A stretch of DNA of 62,769 bases, from assembly GCA_905234735.1 (NCBI GenBank), contig CAJOJA010000013.1, forward strand, positions 1 to 62,769, read 5' to 3'. Position numbers and translations under genes: made by a program. The stretch comes from an uncultured Bacteroidaceae bacterium (GTDB taxonomy: Bacteria > Bacteroidota > Bacteroidia > Bacteroidales > Bacteroidaceae). Positions 17,415-25,145 of the stretch are shown piece after piece (the stretch's first letter is position 1; each line of letters begins with the position of its first letter). The notes beneath the pieces were generated by a model, which was not told the origin of the DNA, ran no database searches, and was given only the letters and a program-made list of their open reading frames with translations.

Positions 17415-17450
17415 TATACCTTTTATATTATATACGCGCGAGAGGGGGGA
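17415..17450 (-). repeat. TATA/CGCG intergenic motif, copy 2
   Basis: TATACCTTTTATATTATATA then CGCGCGAGAGGGGGGA, abutting the stop of the 17451 gene and 24 bases before the next start. Same layout as the other two copies. Confidence 0.7.
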
Positions 17451-18914
17451 TTAGCGAATCGTTATGATGAGCGAAGCGGAAACGCCGCTGCCGTCGTTGG
17501 CTGTGGCGCGGAGGGTTACAAAGCCTGAACGGCCGACAACGCTCCAGTGGCCATTCTGGTCGATTGAGACTCCATAGGGGTCATCGCTGGACCATGTGTA
17601 GGTCTTGTCGGTAGCATCTTCGGGCAGTACGCTGGTTACGCTCAGCGTTCCTGAATCACCATAAGATCTAATAATAGTCCCAGTCTGATTCAGCGTGATG
17701 CTGGTCACCAAGACCTTCTTCTTCTCCGCCTTCACGCCGAGGACTTTCTTCGAGCCGGTGTAGGTGACGGTGACGGTCTGGCCCTTCTTCACGCCCTCGT
17801 TGGGCTGGGCAGTCCACTCGTTGGGATCGGTGCCCTCGGCGAACTCGACGTTGTAGGTCGGTTCGGGCAGGAGGGTGACGGCGAGCTCCTGAATGTCGGA
17901 GTCGCTGAAGGTGAATTTCGCGCCCGGGGTGATGCCTGGCAGGTCGTCGGCGCCCTTGATGTAGTAGTAGACGTAGACTGTGCCCTCGGCGAGGCCGTCA
18001 GCGGTGGGCACGTTGTCGTCCCAGTCGGTGGCGGTCAGTGCCTGCAGGGCGGCGGCGTCGAGCTGTGTCGCGCTGAAGTGGTAGAGCAGTGTGCCCTGCC
18101 CCTCCTCGAGCAATGCCTCGTCATCGACGATGCCGGCTACGGTGCCGCCCTCGACAAGGGGATCGTCGGTGTTAGCCCTGGCGCTCGTGCTAGCCTTGGG
18201 GGCGAGGGCCACGGGCGTCGCGTCGGTGCTCATGGCGAACGCAGCCTGGGGGTAGTAGTCGACGCTGACCGTCACGTTGCCGGCGGGCTGGGTGAAGGTG
18301 CCGGTCTTCGCCGCAGCGTCCCATACGATGTTGACGGGGGTGGCGGAAGAGGCAGGCGTTGCTGCTGCCATGAGAGTGGTAAGACCTGTCGTCAGGTCTT
18401 CGTCGAAAGTGACGTTCATCGAACTCGAGTGTGAACTGTTGGTCAGCACGCAGCCCCAACCGTCTTGGGATACAAACAGAGCCGTGTGCTCAACGGCATT
18501 GCTCACCTTAGCATAGCAGCAAACCACGCCGTAGGAAGCAGGCTGATATTCGTTGGCCGTAGCATTCCACTGATAGAGGCGGAACACGGGCACATCGGTG
18601 CAGTTGTAAAGGCTCTGATAATTACTTACATCGTCGATTTCGTGTTTATCGGTCGTCGACCAGATGCCCATATACTCCAGTTTCCACGGGCCGGCCGGGG
18701 TGTTGCCACTGTCGAACCCACTGCCTTTGTAACCCACTAACGGGTCAGAGAATCCTGAAAGCGAGGCCGAAGCCGCTGCCTTAGGATAGGCAGGACTGCG
18801 TTGACAATCGTAGCAATACTGGAAGATGTTCTCTCCCGTCTGCGCCCACGCTCCCGTCGTCACGGCTAATAGCGCGACGAGCGTCATCATTAGTTTTCTT
18901 TTTAAATGTGTCAT
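17451..18914 (-). CDS. Secreted protein of the surface array with C-terminal Ig-like (BIG2) domain
   Basis: A 487-residue exported protein with signal peptide MTHLKRKLMMTLVALLAVTTGAWA|Q. The N-terminal half is unrecognised and Cys-containing (YCYDCQRS). The middle shares YVYYYIKGADD and downstream text with the 16114 paralogue. The last about 80 residues form a bacterial Ig-like domain (TLSVTSVLPEDATDKTYTWS, then TLRATANDGSG), a fold common in adhesins. The protein ends right after this domain, with no sorting tail. The start lies just downstream of the presumed toxin-antitoxin element, whose insertion probably separated it from the upstream surface gene. Function unknown. Confidence 0.7.
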   Translation of the reverse strand: MTHLKRKLMMTLVALLAVTTGAWAQTGENIFQYCYDCQRSPAYPKAAASASLSGFSDPLVGYKGSGFDSGNTPAGPWKLEYMGIWSTTDKHEIDDVSNYQSLYNCTDVPVFRLYQWNATANEYQPASYGVVCCYAKVSNAVEHTALFVSQDGWGCVLTNSSHSSSMNVTFDEDLTTGLTTLMAAATPASSATPVNIVWDAAAKTGTFTQPAGNVTVSVDYYPQAAFAMSTDATPVALAPKASTSARANTDDPLVEGGTVAGIVDDEALLEEGQGTLLYHFSATQLDAAALQALTATDWDDNVPTADGLAEGTVYVYYYIKGADDLPGITPGAKFTFSDSDIQELAVTLLPEPTYNVEFAEGTDPNEWTAQPNEGVKKGQTVTVTYTGSKKVLGVKAEKKKVLVTSITLNQTGTIIRSYGDSGTLSVTSVLPEDATDKTYTWSSDDPYGVSIDQNGHWSVVGRSGFVTLRATANDGSGVSASLIITIR

Positions 18915-19130
18915 AATGTTATTGTTTAAAATGTTGTTGTTGTTTCTTTTGTTCTTGGTCGCTTCGTCCTATGACGGTACTGAGACAAACGGAAAAACAC
19001 AACCCATGCCCCTCCCGAGCGGGAGGGGAGACTGGATAGTATTGTGGCGGGGGGAATGGAATACGGAAGCGCCGGGACTTCCCTTGCAGGGGTCTCGGCG
19101 GATAATTTCCTTTTTAGGGGGGTAGTGTGC

Positions 19131-19547
19131 TTAGTACTCGATGAGTTCCAGGCCCTGGTTGCGATAGAAGGGGAACTTCAGGTCGCTCGACATGAGTGCC
19201 ATGCGCTCGGTGATGGCGTGGGCGATGATCATGTGGTCGCTCGGGTCGCGGTGGTCGTCGGCTTCGTTCAGCTGGAGTCGCGAGTAAGCGTAGCCCACGT
19301 TGCGCCGGACGGGCAGGAACTCGATGTCAAGCTCTTCTTCGACGGCCTTGAGCACGTCGGTCGATGTCTTGAAGTGTCGGTTCAGCAGCTTCTTGTTGTT
19401 AAAGTGTACCACCAGCTCGCGCATCGACTCAGCACTGGCGAAGAGCACGTTATCAGGATCGCCGAGCAGGTCAAGTGCTCCCTTGGTCAGGTTGTCAACG
19501 TCGACCAGAAGGTCGATGATGACACAGGTGTCAAGCATCAGTCTCAT
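19131..19547 (-). CDS. PIN-domain ribonuclease toxin (VapC-like)
   Basis: A 138-residue PIN-domain protein, a Mg2+-dependent endoribonuclease that typically acts on RNA as the toxin of a type II pair. The acidic residues expected in the site are present: D6 in MLDTC, E40 in SAESMREL, D101 and D104 in DPSDHMIIAHA, and D122 in SSDLKF. The length is normal. It overlaps the upstream small gene by 17 bases, so the two are translationally coupled. The pair lies within an 18-bp inverted repeat (18978-19829), suggesting it is mobile or was recently mobile. The exact target RNA cannot be read from the sequence. Confidence 0.85.
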   Translation of the reverse strand: MRLMLDTCVIIDLLVDVDNLTKGALDLLGDPDNVLFASAESMRELVVHFNNKKLLNRHFKTSTDVLKAVEEELDIEFLPVRRNVGYAYSRLQLNEADDHRDPSDHMIIAHAITERMALMSSDLKFPFYRNQGLELIEY

Positions 19548-19701
19548 GGCTCATGATTTTCTTTCCGTCCTTGTAGCTCTTGCACTGTGCCTGAAGCTCA
19601 GGGTCGAGTATTTCAATGCACCACTTGTGGGCCCGTGCCCACCTTACTGTTCTCGAAATCCGCTTCTTCGGAGCGGTCGTTGTCGGTGTCTTTGCTTCCA
19701 T
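19531..19701 (-). CDS. Putative antitoxin of the PIN module
   Basis: A 56-residue basic protein (MEAKTPTTTAPKKRISRTVR at the start) encoded just upstream of the PIN toxin and overlapping it by 17 bases, the usual antitoxin-toxin layout. No named DNA-binding fold is obvious; the central W-x-R-x-H-K-W segment is distinctive. ATG 19701 is chosen over an upstream in-frame ATG at 19761, because it gives a more plausible N-terminus. The role is assigned by position only. Confidence 0.6.
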   Translation of the reverse strand: MEAKTPTTTAPKKRISRTVRWARAHKWCIEILDPELQAQCKSYKDGKKIMSHETDA

Positions 19702-19883
19702 AATTCGTCGTTGTTTATACGTTACGGCAGCAAAATTACGACAATTTTCCGACATTCCCACTATTTCCAGCAGAAATAATTAAGCATTATTATGCATTAA
19801 GCATTATAAAGTTTCCGTTTGTCTCAGTATGTCAAAGAACGCTTGAGCCAGAGGTTTTCCTGTCTCCTCGTATGCTTGTATAC

Positions 19884-19916
19884 TATACCTTTATATATAT
19901 ACGCGCGCGAGGGGGG
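19884..19916 (-). repeat. TATA/CGCG intergenic motif, copy 3
   Basis: TATACCTTTATATATATA then CGCGCGCGAGGGGGG, abutting the stop of the 19917 gene. Positions 19892-19909 are 18 bases of strict pyrimidine-purine alternation, a sequence able to adopt Z-DNA or cruciform structure. Confidence 0.75.
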
Positions 19917-22900
19917 TTAGTTGCTCGGCTGGTAGGTGTAGGGGCTGTCGCTGACGCCGTTGGCATACACCTGGCCGCCGATGGTAATCGTTCCGCAGGT
20001 TCCCTCTAGGCTGGCTCCAATGCTACAGGGAGCATTCGCGCCCTTCGTGGCGGTCACCTTGGTCACGGTGTTGGCAATGGTGATGGTGCCGCAGGTGGCA
20101 GTCGTACCGCCACCGATACCGGCAGCAAAGTCACCGCCAGTGGCCGTGACCGTTCCGCCCGTGATGCTGATGTTGCCGCAGGATTTATTACCTCCGCCAC
20201 CGATGCCGGCAGCACCATTGCCGCCCGTAGCCGTGATGAAGCCGCCCTCGATGCTGATGTTGCCGCATTTGGCACTAGAACCGCCACCGATACCGGCAGC
20301 CTGGCCGTTGCTGCTGGCGGTGAGCGTGCCGGTGCCTGCCGTGCCGCCCTTGATGGTGAGCGTCTTGCCAGAGGGCACAAGGATACCGGGCCTACCCTGA
20401 TGGAATCCCTTCACCGTGTTGTCCGTGCCGTCGGCAAGGATGATGGTGGCGTCGCCCTCGCAATTCAGACCAGCCCACGTGTAGCTGGTGTTGTGCACGC
20501 CGTTGATGGTCACGCCGGCGAGGGTCACGGTGGCACCGGCGGCAATGGTAATCTTGTAGTTACCGCCCAGCACGCCCGACAGGATGTCGCCGTCCTGCGC
20601 CGTGTAGTCGCCCGTGAGATCCGAGAGGTTAGTAGCAGCCGGAGCCGGGTAGATGAACGGATTCTTGGCGAGATACTCTGCGCCGTCGTTCTGGTAGGCC
20701 TCACCGTCGTAGTACTGCGTGCCGCCGATGGTCACGGTGCCGCAGGTGCTTGTGCTTGTGCCCTCGCTATAGCCGAGGCCGATGGTGACGGTGCGAGTAT
20801 TAGTCCTCGTGGCCTTCACCATGGTCACGCCGTCTGTGATGGTGATGTTGCCGCACTTGCTATAGAAAGAGCCGCCGATGCCGGTAGCACTTCTGCCATT
20901 ACCATTAGCCGTGACAGAACCGCCGGTGATGCTGATGTTGCCGCACGTGCCGTTGTTGCCTGTGCCGATGCCGGCTCCACCATCCCCATCCGCGCCGCCC
21001 GTAGCCGTGACGGTGCCGCCGGTGATGGTGATGTCGCCGCACGAGCCGCACGTGCCGGTACCAATGCCTGCTCCATACTCGGTGCCGGCATAGGCGTTGA
21101 TGGTGCCGCCTGCAATCACGATGTTGCCGCCAGAACCCCAGGCCCAGCCACCGATGCCGGGAGCATTTTTACCGCCATAAGCGTTGAGCGTGCCGTCGCC
21201 TTGGATGGTCACGGTGTAACCCGGAGACACGGTGAGTCCAGGGGCGTTCTCTTTCGATCCCCTTACGGTGTTCGTCGTGCCGTCGGCCAGGATGATGGTG
21301 GCGTCGCCCTGACAGTAGATACCTTCTTTCCAACTTTCCCTCGGGAAAAAGTCATCGCCGTTGATGTTGGCGCCGTTCAGCGTCACCGTGGCGTTGGGAG
21401 CAATCGCAATCTTAACGTTTGCGCCAAGCGTGCCTGTGAGCTCGGCGCCGTCCCTGACTATTACATCACCAGTTAAAGTGGACATGTCGATGTGGAGTGA
21501 GTACACAGTCACTGCGCACTCGGCCTTCACGCCGCTGCCATCGTTGGCGGTAGCCGTGATGACGGCATTGCCCATAGCTACGGCGGTCACCTTGCCCGTC
21601 TCGTCAACAGTGGCTACGTCCTTGTCGCTGCTGGTCCATGTGACGCTCTTGTCGGTAGCATAGTCAGGCAGCACGGTGGCCAGGCTCAGCGTCTCGGTCT
21701 GTCCTGCTTCGATATCAGTTGACTTCTTGTTCAGCGCGATGCCCGCTACGGGAATCAGCACCGAGTTGTCCGCGAGTGTGGCCGTGACGCTCTTCACCTT
21801 CAGGCGTCCGGCGTAGTTCAGCGTCACGGGGTCGCCCAAGACGAGTCCCGTCAGGCCCTCGGCCACGTCGCCGGTCACTGAGTTCTGGCCCGAGGCGATG
21901 GTCCATTTCTCGGCATCCTTCGTGCCCGCCTTCATCGTCACAGATAAACTGACGGGGACGGCGTAAACGGATACGACGTTGTATTCGAGGGATGCAGTAA
22001 TTTTAAGGTTGTATTGTCCAGCTTCGCTGACTACAAACTGGCCTTTGGCTTTTTCTTCTACGGGATAGGTGAAGTCGCTCATGTTGCCGTTGGCAAAAAG
22101 CTTGTAGTCATAGGTCTTGGCCTCGGCTGTAAATTCCTTGGTCAGCGTCCAGACCTTGTTATTGGTGGCGTCCTGAGTCAGTGCCCAGGCGTTGGCCGTG
22201 TTCCAGTTGCCGTCGTCACCTTTTCCAAGGAAATCGCCCATGATAGCAATGCTATTGATTTCGACGGGGTATTGAGGCAGTGCTTTCGGAGCAGGACTCT
22301 CGGTCAGTCCGGAAGCCACGCTGGTGAGAATCTCGAACTTGATGTTGTCGATGTAGTACGTCGTAGCTTTCTGATTTTGGGACAGATTGAAGGAGATGGT
22401 CTGGAAGTTGTTCGCGAAGCCACCTTCGTTCTCTTTGCCGTCGCAAGCAGAAGGCACTGTTATCTCGCCAGAGTCGTAAGTAGCCCAATCGGTGCCAAAG
22501 TTGCATGCAGGTGAACCTTGCGCATTATCTATATAATAAATAATGTACTCACCGGGCTCGTTCTGCGACTGGAGGTCGCACTTGCAAGCATTGTCGGCCT
22601 TGTAGTCGAACTTCAGCCTGTACTTTGTGCCGGCAGGCAACTCGTAGGGCAGGCGAAGGAAGAACTGGGTGTCCCAGCTATTAGCTTCCTCGCCTGTGGA
22701 CTGCAACACGATGCCCCTGGAGCCATCCTTGCCTTTGCCGTCCTGGATGCTGGCATAATACACGTTCTCGCTGCCTAAGGCGTTTTCCTTCACGAAGAAG
22801 CACTGGCGGTCGGTACCTTCCAGGTTGCCATTGATAATGATGTCGGTCCAATCTTGGGCCCACGCGCCCGTCGCCGCCGTCAAGAGCAGCGCGAGCAGAA

Positions 22901-22922
22901 GTAATAATTGTTTTCTTTTCAT
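19917..22922 (-). CDS. Large secreted protein: carbohydrate-binding-like N-terminus, BIG2 domain, beta-helix repeats
   Basis: A 1001-residue exported protein with signal peptide MKRKQLLLLLALLLTAATGA. Residues about 25-200 look like a CBM4/9-type jelly roll (IIINGNLEG, KYRLKFDYKAD, YYIDNIKFEI). A segment at about 210-330 resembles a starch/glycogen-binding or SusE-like region (IMGDFLGKGDDGNW). A BIG2 Ig-like domain sits at about 390-470. The rest is two blocks of short beta-helix repeats of the form CGNI(S/T)ITGGTVTATGG...GAGIG, each block opening with a DGTTNTVRG or DGTDNTVKG turn. A glycan-binding surface protein is the best guess. There is no C-terminal sorting tail: it ends TYQPSN. It is the first gene of the surface array, with the TATA/CGCG motif at its end. 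Confidence 0.75.
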   Translation of the reverse strand: MKRKQLLLLLALLLTAATGAWAQDWTDIIINGNLEGTDRQCFFVKENALGSENVYYASIQDGKGKDGSRGIVLQSTGEEANSWDTQFFLRLPYELPAGTKYRLKFDYKADNACKCDLQSQNEPGEYIIYYIDNAQGSPACNFGTDWATYDSGEITVPSACDGKENEGGFANNFQTISFNLSQNQKATTYYIDNIKFEILTSVASGLTESPAPKALPQYPVEINSIAIMGDFLGKGDDGNWNTANAWALTQDATNNKVWTLTKEFTAEAKTYDYKLFANGNMSDFTYPVEEKAKGQFVVSEAGQYNLKITASLEYNVVSVYAVPVSLSVTMKAGTKDAEKWTIASGQNSVTGDVAEGLTGLVLGDPVTLNYAGRLKVKSVTATLADNSVLIPVAGIALNKKSTDIEAGQTETLSLATVLPDYATDKSVTWTSSDKDVATVDETGKVTAVAMGNAVITATANDGSGVKAECAVTVYSLHIDMSTLTGDVIVRDGAELTGTLGANVKIAIAPNATVTLNGANINGDDFFPRESWKEGIYCQGDATIILADGTTNTVRGSKENAPGLTVSPGYTVTIQGDGTLNAYGGKNAPGIGGWAWGSGGNIVIAGGTINAYAGTEYGAGIGTGTCGSCGDITITGGTVTATGGADGDGGAGIGTGNNGTCGNISITGGSVTANGNGRSATGIGGSFYSKCGNITITDGVTMVKATRTNTRTVTIGLGYSEGTSTSTCGTVTIGGTQYYDGEAYQNDGAEYLAKNPFIYPAPAATNLSDLTGDYTAQDGDILSGVLGGNYKITIAAGATVTLAGVTINGVHNTSYTWAGLNCEGDATIILADGTDNTVKGFHQGRPGILVPSGKTLTIKGGTAGTGTLTASSNGQAAGIGGGSSAKCGNISIEGGFITATGGNGAAGIGGGGNKSCGNISITGGTVTATGGDFAAGIGGGTTATCGTITIANTVTKVTATKGANAPCSIGASLEGTCGTITIGGQVYANGVSDSPYTYQPSN

Positions 22923-22999
22923 AATCCTTAGTTTGTTATAAAATTAATAATATGACGTTGCTAGTAATCTATATGGCTGAGGTTACTCGTTCCTCGTTA

Positions 23000-23062
23000 T
23001 CGATCACGGGGTCGGTTCTCCTGATCATTTTTCTGCGTTGAAAATTCGATCACGGGGTCGGT
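23000..23062. repeat. 17-bp direct repeat
   Basis: TCGATCACGGGGTCGGT occurs at 23000-23016 and again at 23046-23062, start to start 46 bases. Role unknown. Confidence 0.8.
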
Positions 23063-23079
23063 GGGGACGCACAGATACG

Positions 23080-23128
23080 CCACAAGGCACGCAGCAGCCC
23101 CGCTGTGGGACTTCTGCGTGCCTTGTGG
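23080..23128. repeat. 15-bp perfect inverted repeat
   Basis: CCACAAGGCACGCAG (23080-23094) and CTGCGTGCCTTGTGG (23114-23128) with a 19-base loop. Without a T-run it is not a standard terminator. It could be an RNA hairpin or the relic of an element end. Confidence 0.75.
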
Positions 23129-23347
23129 ACACATTTCGCCTCGGCGCTCTTTTCCGCGCCTGTAGCCGATTTTATGGGGGGGGGGTAACTATGCCGCTCA
23201 CTACCAAGCAGTTACGGCCGCTCAGCGTCAGGGTCCGGGCGGTGTCGGGAGTGTGGGGTATGTGGAGGTAGCGGGGCATGAGGGATTTGTTATTCGATTT
23301 AGGGTTAGATTGTTTGCTTTGAGAGGGAAAGAGTATTTGCGTAGCGG

Positions 23348-23443
23348 TCAATCTTCGTCCACGTCGTCGGTCAGTGCGTTGATGAGCACCGAGAAGCGCG
23401 AGCTTGCTCGGCATTGCCCATACAGAATTGACGTCCTTTTCAT
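23348..23443 (-). CDS. Possible 31-residue peptide
   Basis: ATG at 23443 opens a frame reading MKRTSILYGQCRASS and ending DDVDED. Upstream is AT-rich with two ATAAGTTTA copies. The basic start and acidic end recall other short Prevotella peptides, but no family is recognised. It may be spurious. Confidence 0.25.
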   Translation of the reverse strand: MKRTSILYGQCRASSRFSVLINALTDDVDED

Positions 23444-23703
23444 AATTATAAGTTTATCATAAGTTTATATAATTTAATTAATTTTTACGTATAGACGTGC
23501 CCTTAAATTAGGAATACTATCCGCTGCAAATATACACAATTTTTATTAAATACAAAAAAAAAAACGATGCAAACATTTGGGGTCGGCAGCAAATATTTTA
23601 TAGGGGGGGGTAAACATAGTGCATATCTGACAACACGAAAAATTCTCGATAAAATGTTTATTCTGCCTCAAAAAAATCTCAGCATATTTTCATTAATGCC
23701 TAT

Positions 23704-23782
23704 CCCACGTATGGGAAGGGCTTGTGTCACGCGTGGGAATCGCTTGTGTCACGCGTGAGAAAAACTTGTGTCACCCGTGACA
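23704..23782. repeat. Four ACGT-centred palindromic units with 22-bp pitch
   Basis: Units TCCCACGTATGGGA, TGTCACGCGTGGGA, TGTCACGCGTGAGA and TGTCACCCGTGACA have centres 22 bases apart (23707, 23729, 23751, 23773). The first and last are near-perfect palindromes; the middle two are hybrids of the two arm types. Located just 3' of tolC. Confidence 0.75.
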
Positions 23783-23793
23783 CAAACCCAGGC

Positions 23794-25140
23794 TCATCTG
23801 GTCTTTCGGAGATAGTCGGAGAGGCGTACCTGGTAGGTGGCCAGAGCATCGGAGAGCTGGCTGCGGGCCTGACGGTTGAGCGTCTCGGCATCCAGCAGGT
23901 CGGAGAGCATCTCCGTACCGGCGCGGTACTGATCGGTACTCATGCGCAGATTCTCCTCGGCGGATGCCACACTGGCCCGGGCGATGTCGATTTGCTTGTA
24001 GGCTTCGGTGAGATTGCTCCAGGCCGACTCCACATCGACGGCCAGTTGCTCGCGCACGTCCTGGGCATCGTTTTGGGCTTGCTGCAGCTTCAACCGCGTG
24101 CGACGGATGGCGTGCCGACCGCCCCACCACGAGAGGATGGGCAGGGAGACAGTGCCGAAGGCCAGTCCGTTGGTCATCTTCGTCTCCGTGTAGTTCTCAA
24201 CGTTGTCCGACAGTCCGCCAAGGCCTGCGTGGTACCCCATGACGCCAACGGCTACGGTGGGCAGATACTTGCCACGTTCCAGGCGCACCTGCCAGCGGTT
24301 GGCCTCGACCTGTTTGTCCATGAGGGTCATCTCCTCGCGACTGGTCACGGCATCGGTGGTCGGTACACGCACCTCGGCAGGATTCTGCGGCTGGAGAGAG
24401 GCGTCGTCGATGTCAATCTTCTCCCCTACCCTGCCTATCTGCTGAGCCAGGAGCAAGAGGAGCACATGCTCGGCATTCTCCAGCTTCAGCCGATTCGAGG
24501 CCAGCTCCTGCTGGCGCAGCCGCACCTTCAGCAGGTCGTTGCGCGTGGTGACGCCTGCCCGGACGTAGTTGTCCACCAGGTTGTACACCTCGCCCAGTTG
24601 TTTCTCGGCAGCAGCGATGGTCTGCAGGTTGTACTTCACACTGGCTATCTGCCAATAGCACTCCGTCACCTTCTGCAGCACGTCCTTCTCCTTCATCTTC
24701 AGTTGCAGGGCCACCGCCTCCTGCCCTATCCTGGCCAGTCGGTTGCCCGCCACGATGCGCCCTCCGGCATAGAGCGGCTGGGAGAGCGTGAGGGTAGCAG
24801 AGTAGGCGCGGTTCAACTCGTTGTACGAGAAGGGGGCGCCGACGAAGGGGGCCAGGTCGGGATTGATGAGGGTCACCTCCTGCGGGATGGTGCCCTCGCC
24901 CTTCATCATCTCGTCGAAGGCGCGGAAGGCCATCACGTTGGCCTGGATGTCGGGGAAGTACTTCGTGAAGGCCTCCTTGCGCTGCTCGCCAGCCATCTCT
25001 ATCTCCAGCGCCGCATTCTGCAACGTGCGGTTGTGCTGACGGGCCAGTTCCAAGCAACGCTGCAGACTTAACGTCTGCGCCGTTGCTAAGAAAATGAGAA
25101 AATGAGAAAATGAGAAAATGAGAAATATAGTACGTTTCAT
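23794..25140 (-). CDS. TolC-family outer-membrane efflux protein
   Basis: A 448-residue outer-membrane channel of a tripartite efflux pump. The two OEP repeats are recognisable: N-terminal LSLQRCLELARQHNRTLQNA, the YSATLTLSQPLYAGGRIV strand, and the second-half VREQLAVDVESAWSNLTEAY. It forms the duct that joins the inner-membrane RND pump encoded just upstream. ATG 25140 is chosen; a TTG nine bases earlier would overlap the pump gene but adds nothing to the signal sequence. The signal peptide core (FLIFSFSHFLIFLA) is encoded by four tandem AAAATGAG octamers, an odd origin for a secretion signal. The gene is last in the adaptor-pump-channel operon. Confidence 0.88.
   Translation of the reverse strand: MKRTIFLIFSFSHFLIFLATAQTLSLQRCLELARQHNRTLQNAALEIEMAGEQRKEAFTKYFPDIQANVMAFRAFDEMMKGEGTIPQEVTLINPDLAPFVGAPFSYNELNRAYSATLTLSQPLYAGGRIVAGNRLARIGQEAVALQLKMKEKDVLQKVTECYWQIASVKYNLQTIAAAEKQLGEVYNLVDNYVRAGVTTRNDLLKVRLRQQELASNRLKLENAEHVLLLLLAQQIGRVGEKIDIDDASLQPQNPAEVRVPTTDAVTSREEMTLMDKQVEANRWQVRLERGKYLPTVAVGVMGYHAGLGGLSDNVENYTETKMTNGLAFGTVSLPILSWWGGRHAIRRTRLKLQQAQNDAQDVREQLAVDVESAWSNLTEAYKQIDIARASVASAEENLRMSTDQYRAGTEMLSDLLDAETLNRQARSQLSDALATYQVRLSDYLRKTR
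25091..25122. repeat. Octamer tract AAAATGAG x4 encoding the TolC signal core
   Basis: Four exact 8-base units. On the coding strand CTCATTTT repeats read as alternating Leu, Ile, Phe, Ser and His codons, giving the hydrophobic core. Confidence 0.85.
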
Positions 25141-25145
25141 GCCTT

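Larger units (their letters stand above)
18978..19829. mobile_element. Candidate non-autonomous element carrying a PIN toxin-antitoxin module
   Basis: An 18-bp perfect inverted repeat, TACTGAGACAAACGGAAA, lies at 18978-18995 and in reverse complement at 19812-19829. Outside it the match weakly continues (TGACGG / TGACA). The 852 bases between hold only the PIN toxin and antitoxin genes plus spacer, including a G/C-rich palindrome at 19011-19036 and an AT heptamer-like tract at 19777-19810. There is no transposase. No clear target duplication is visible. It separates two surface genes that otherwise form a compact array. Confidence 0.45.
22923..23793. other. 871-base intergenic region rich in repeats
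   Basis: Contents: a 17-bp direct repeat (23000-23016 and 23046-23062), a 15-bp inverted repeat (23080-23128), a ten-base G run near 23176, a possible 31-codon peptide gene (23348-23443), AT-rich promoter-like sequence with repeated ATAAGTTTA near 23448-23470, and four ACGT-centred palindromes (23704-23782) just beyond the tolC stop. No larger gene is convincing. Confidence 0.6.

Noticed and set aside
19011..19036. Hairpin CCCCTCCCGAGCGGGAGGGG as a terminator of the PIN gene
   Set aside because: No T-run follows on the relevant strand. It fits better as another G/C-rich palindromic repeat unit.
23172..23414. An 80-codon minus-strand frame in the 23-kb gap
   Set aside because: It has Arg/Thr/Pro-rich text, ends in a G-run and has no ribosome site. 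The 31-codon frame in another phase is slightly more plausible.
23704..23782. A CRISPR array
   Set aside because: The 22-bp units are palindromes with tiny constant gaps, not repeats with unique spacers, and no cas gene is near.
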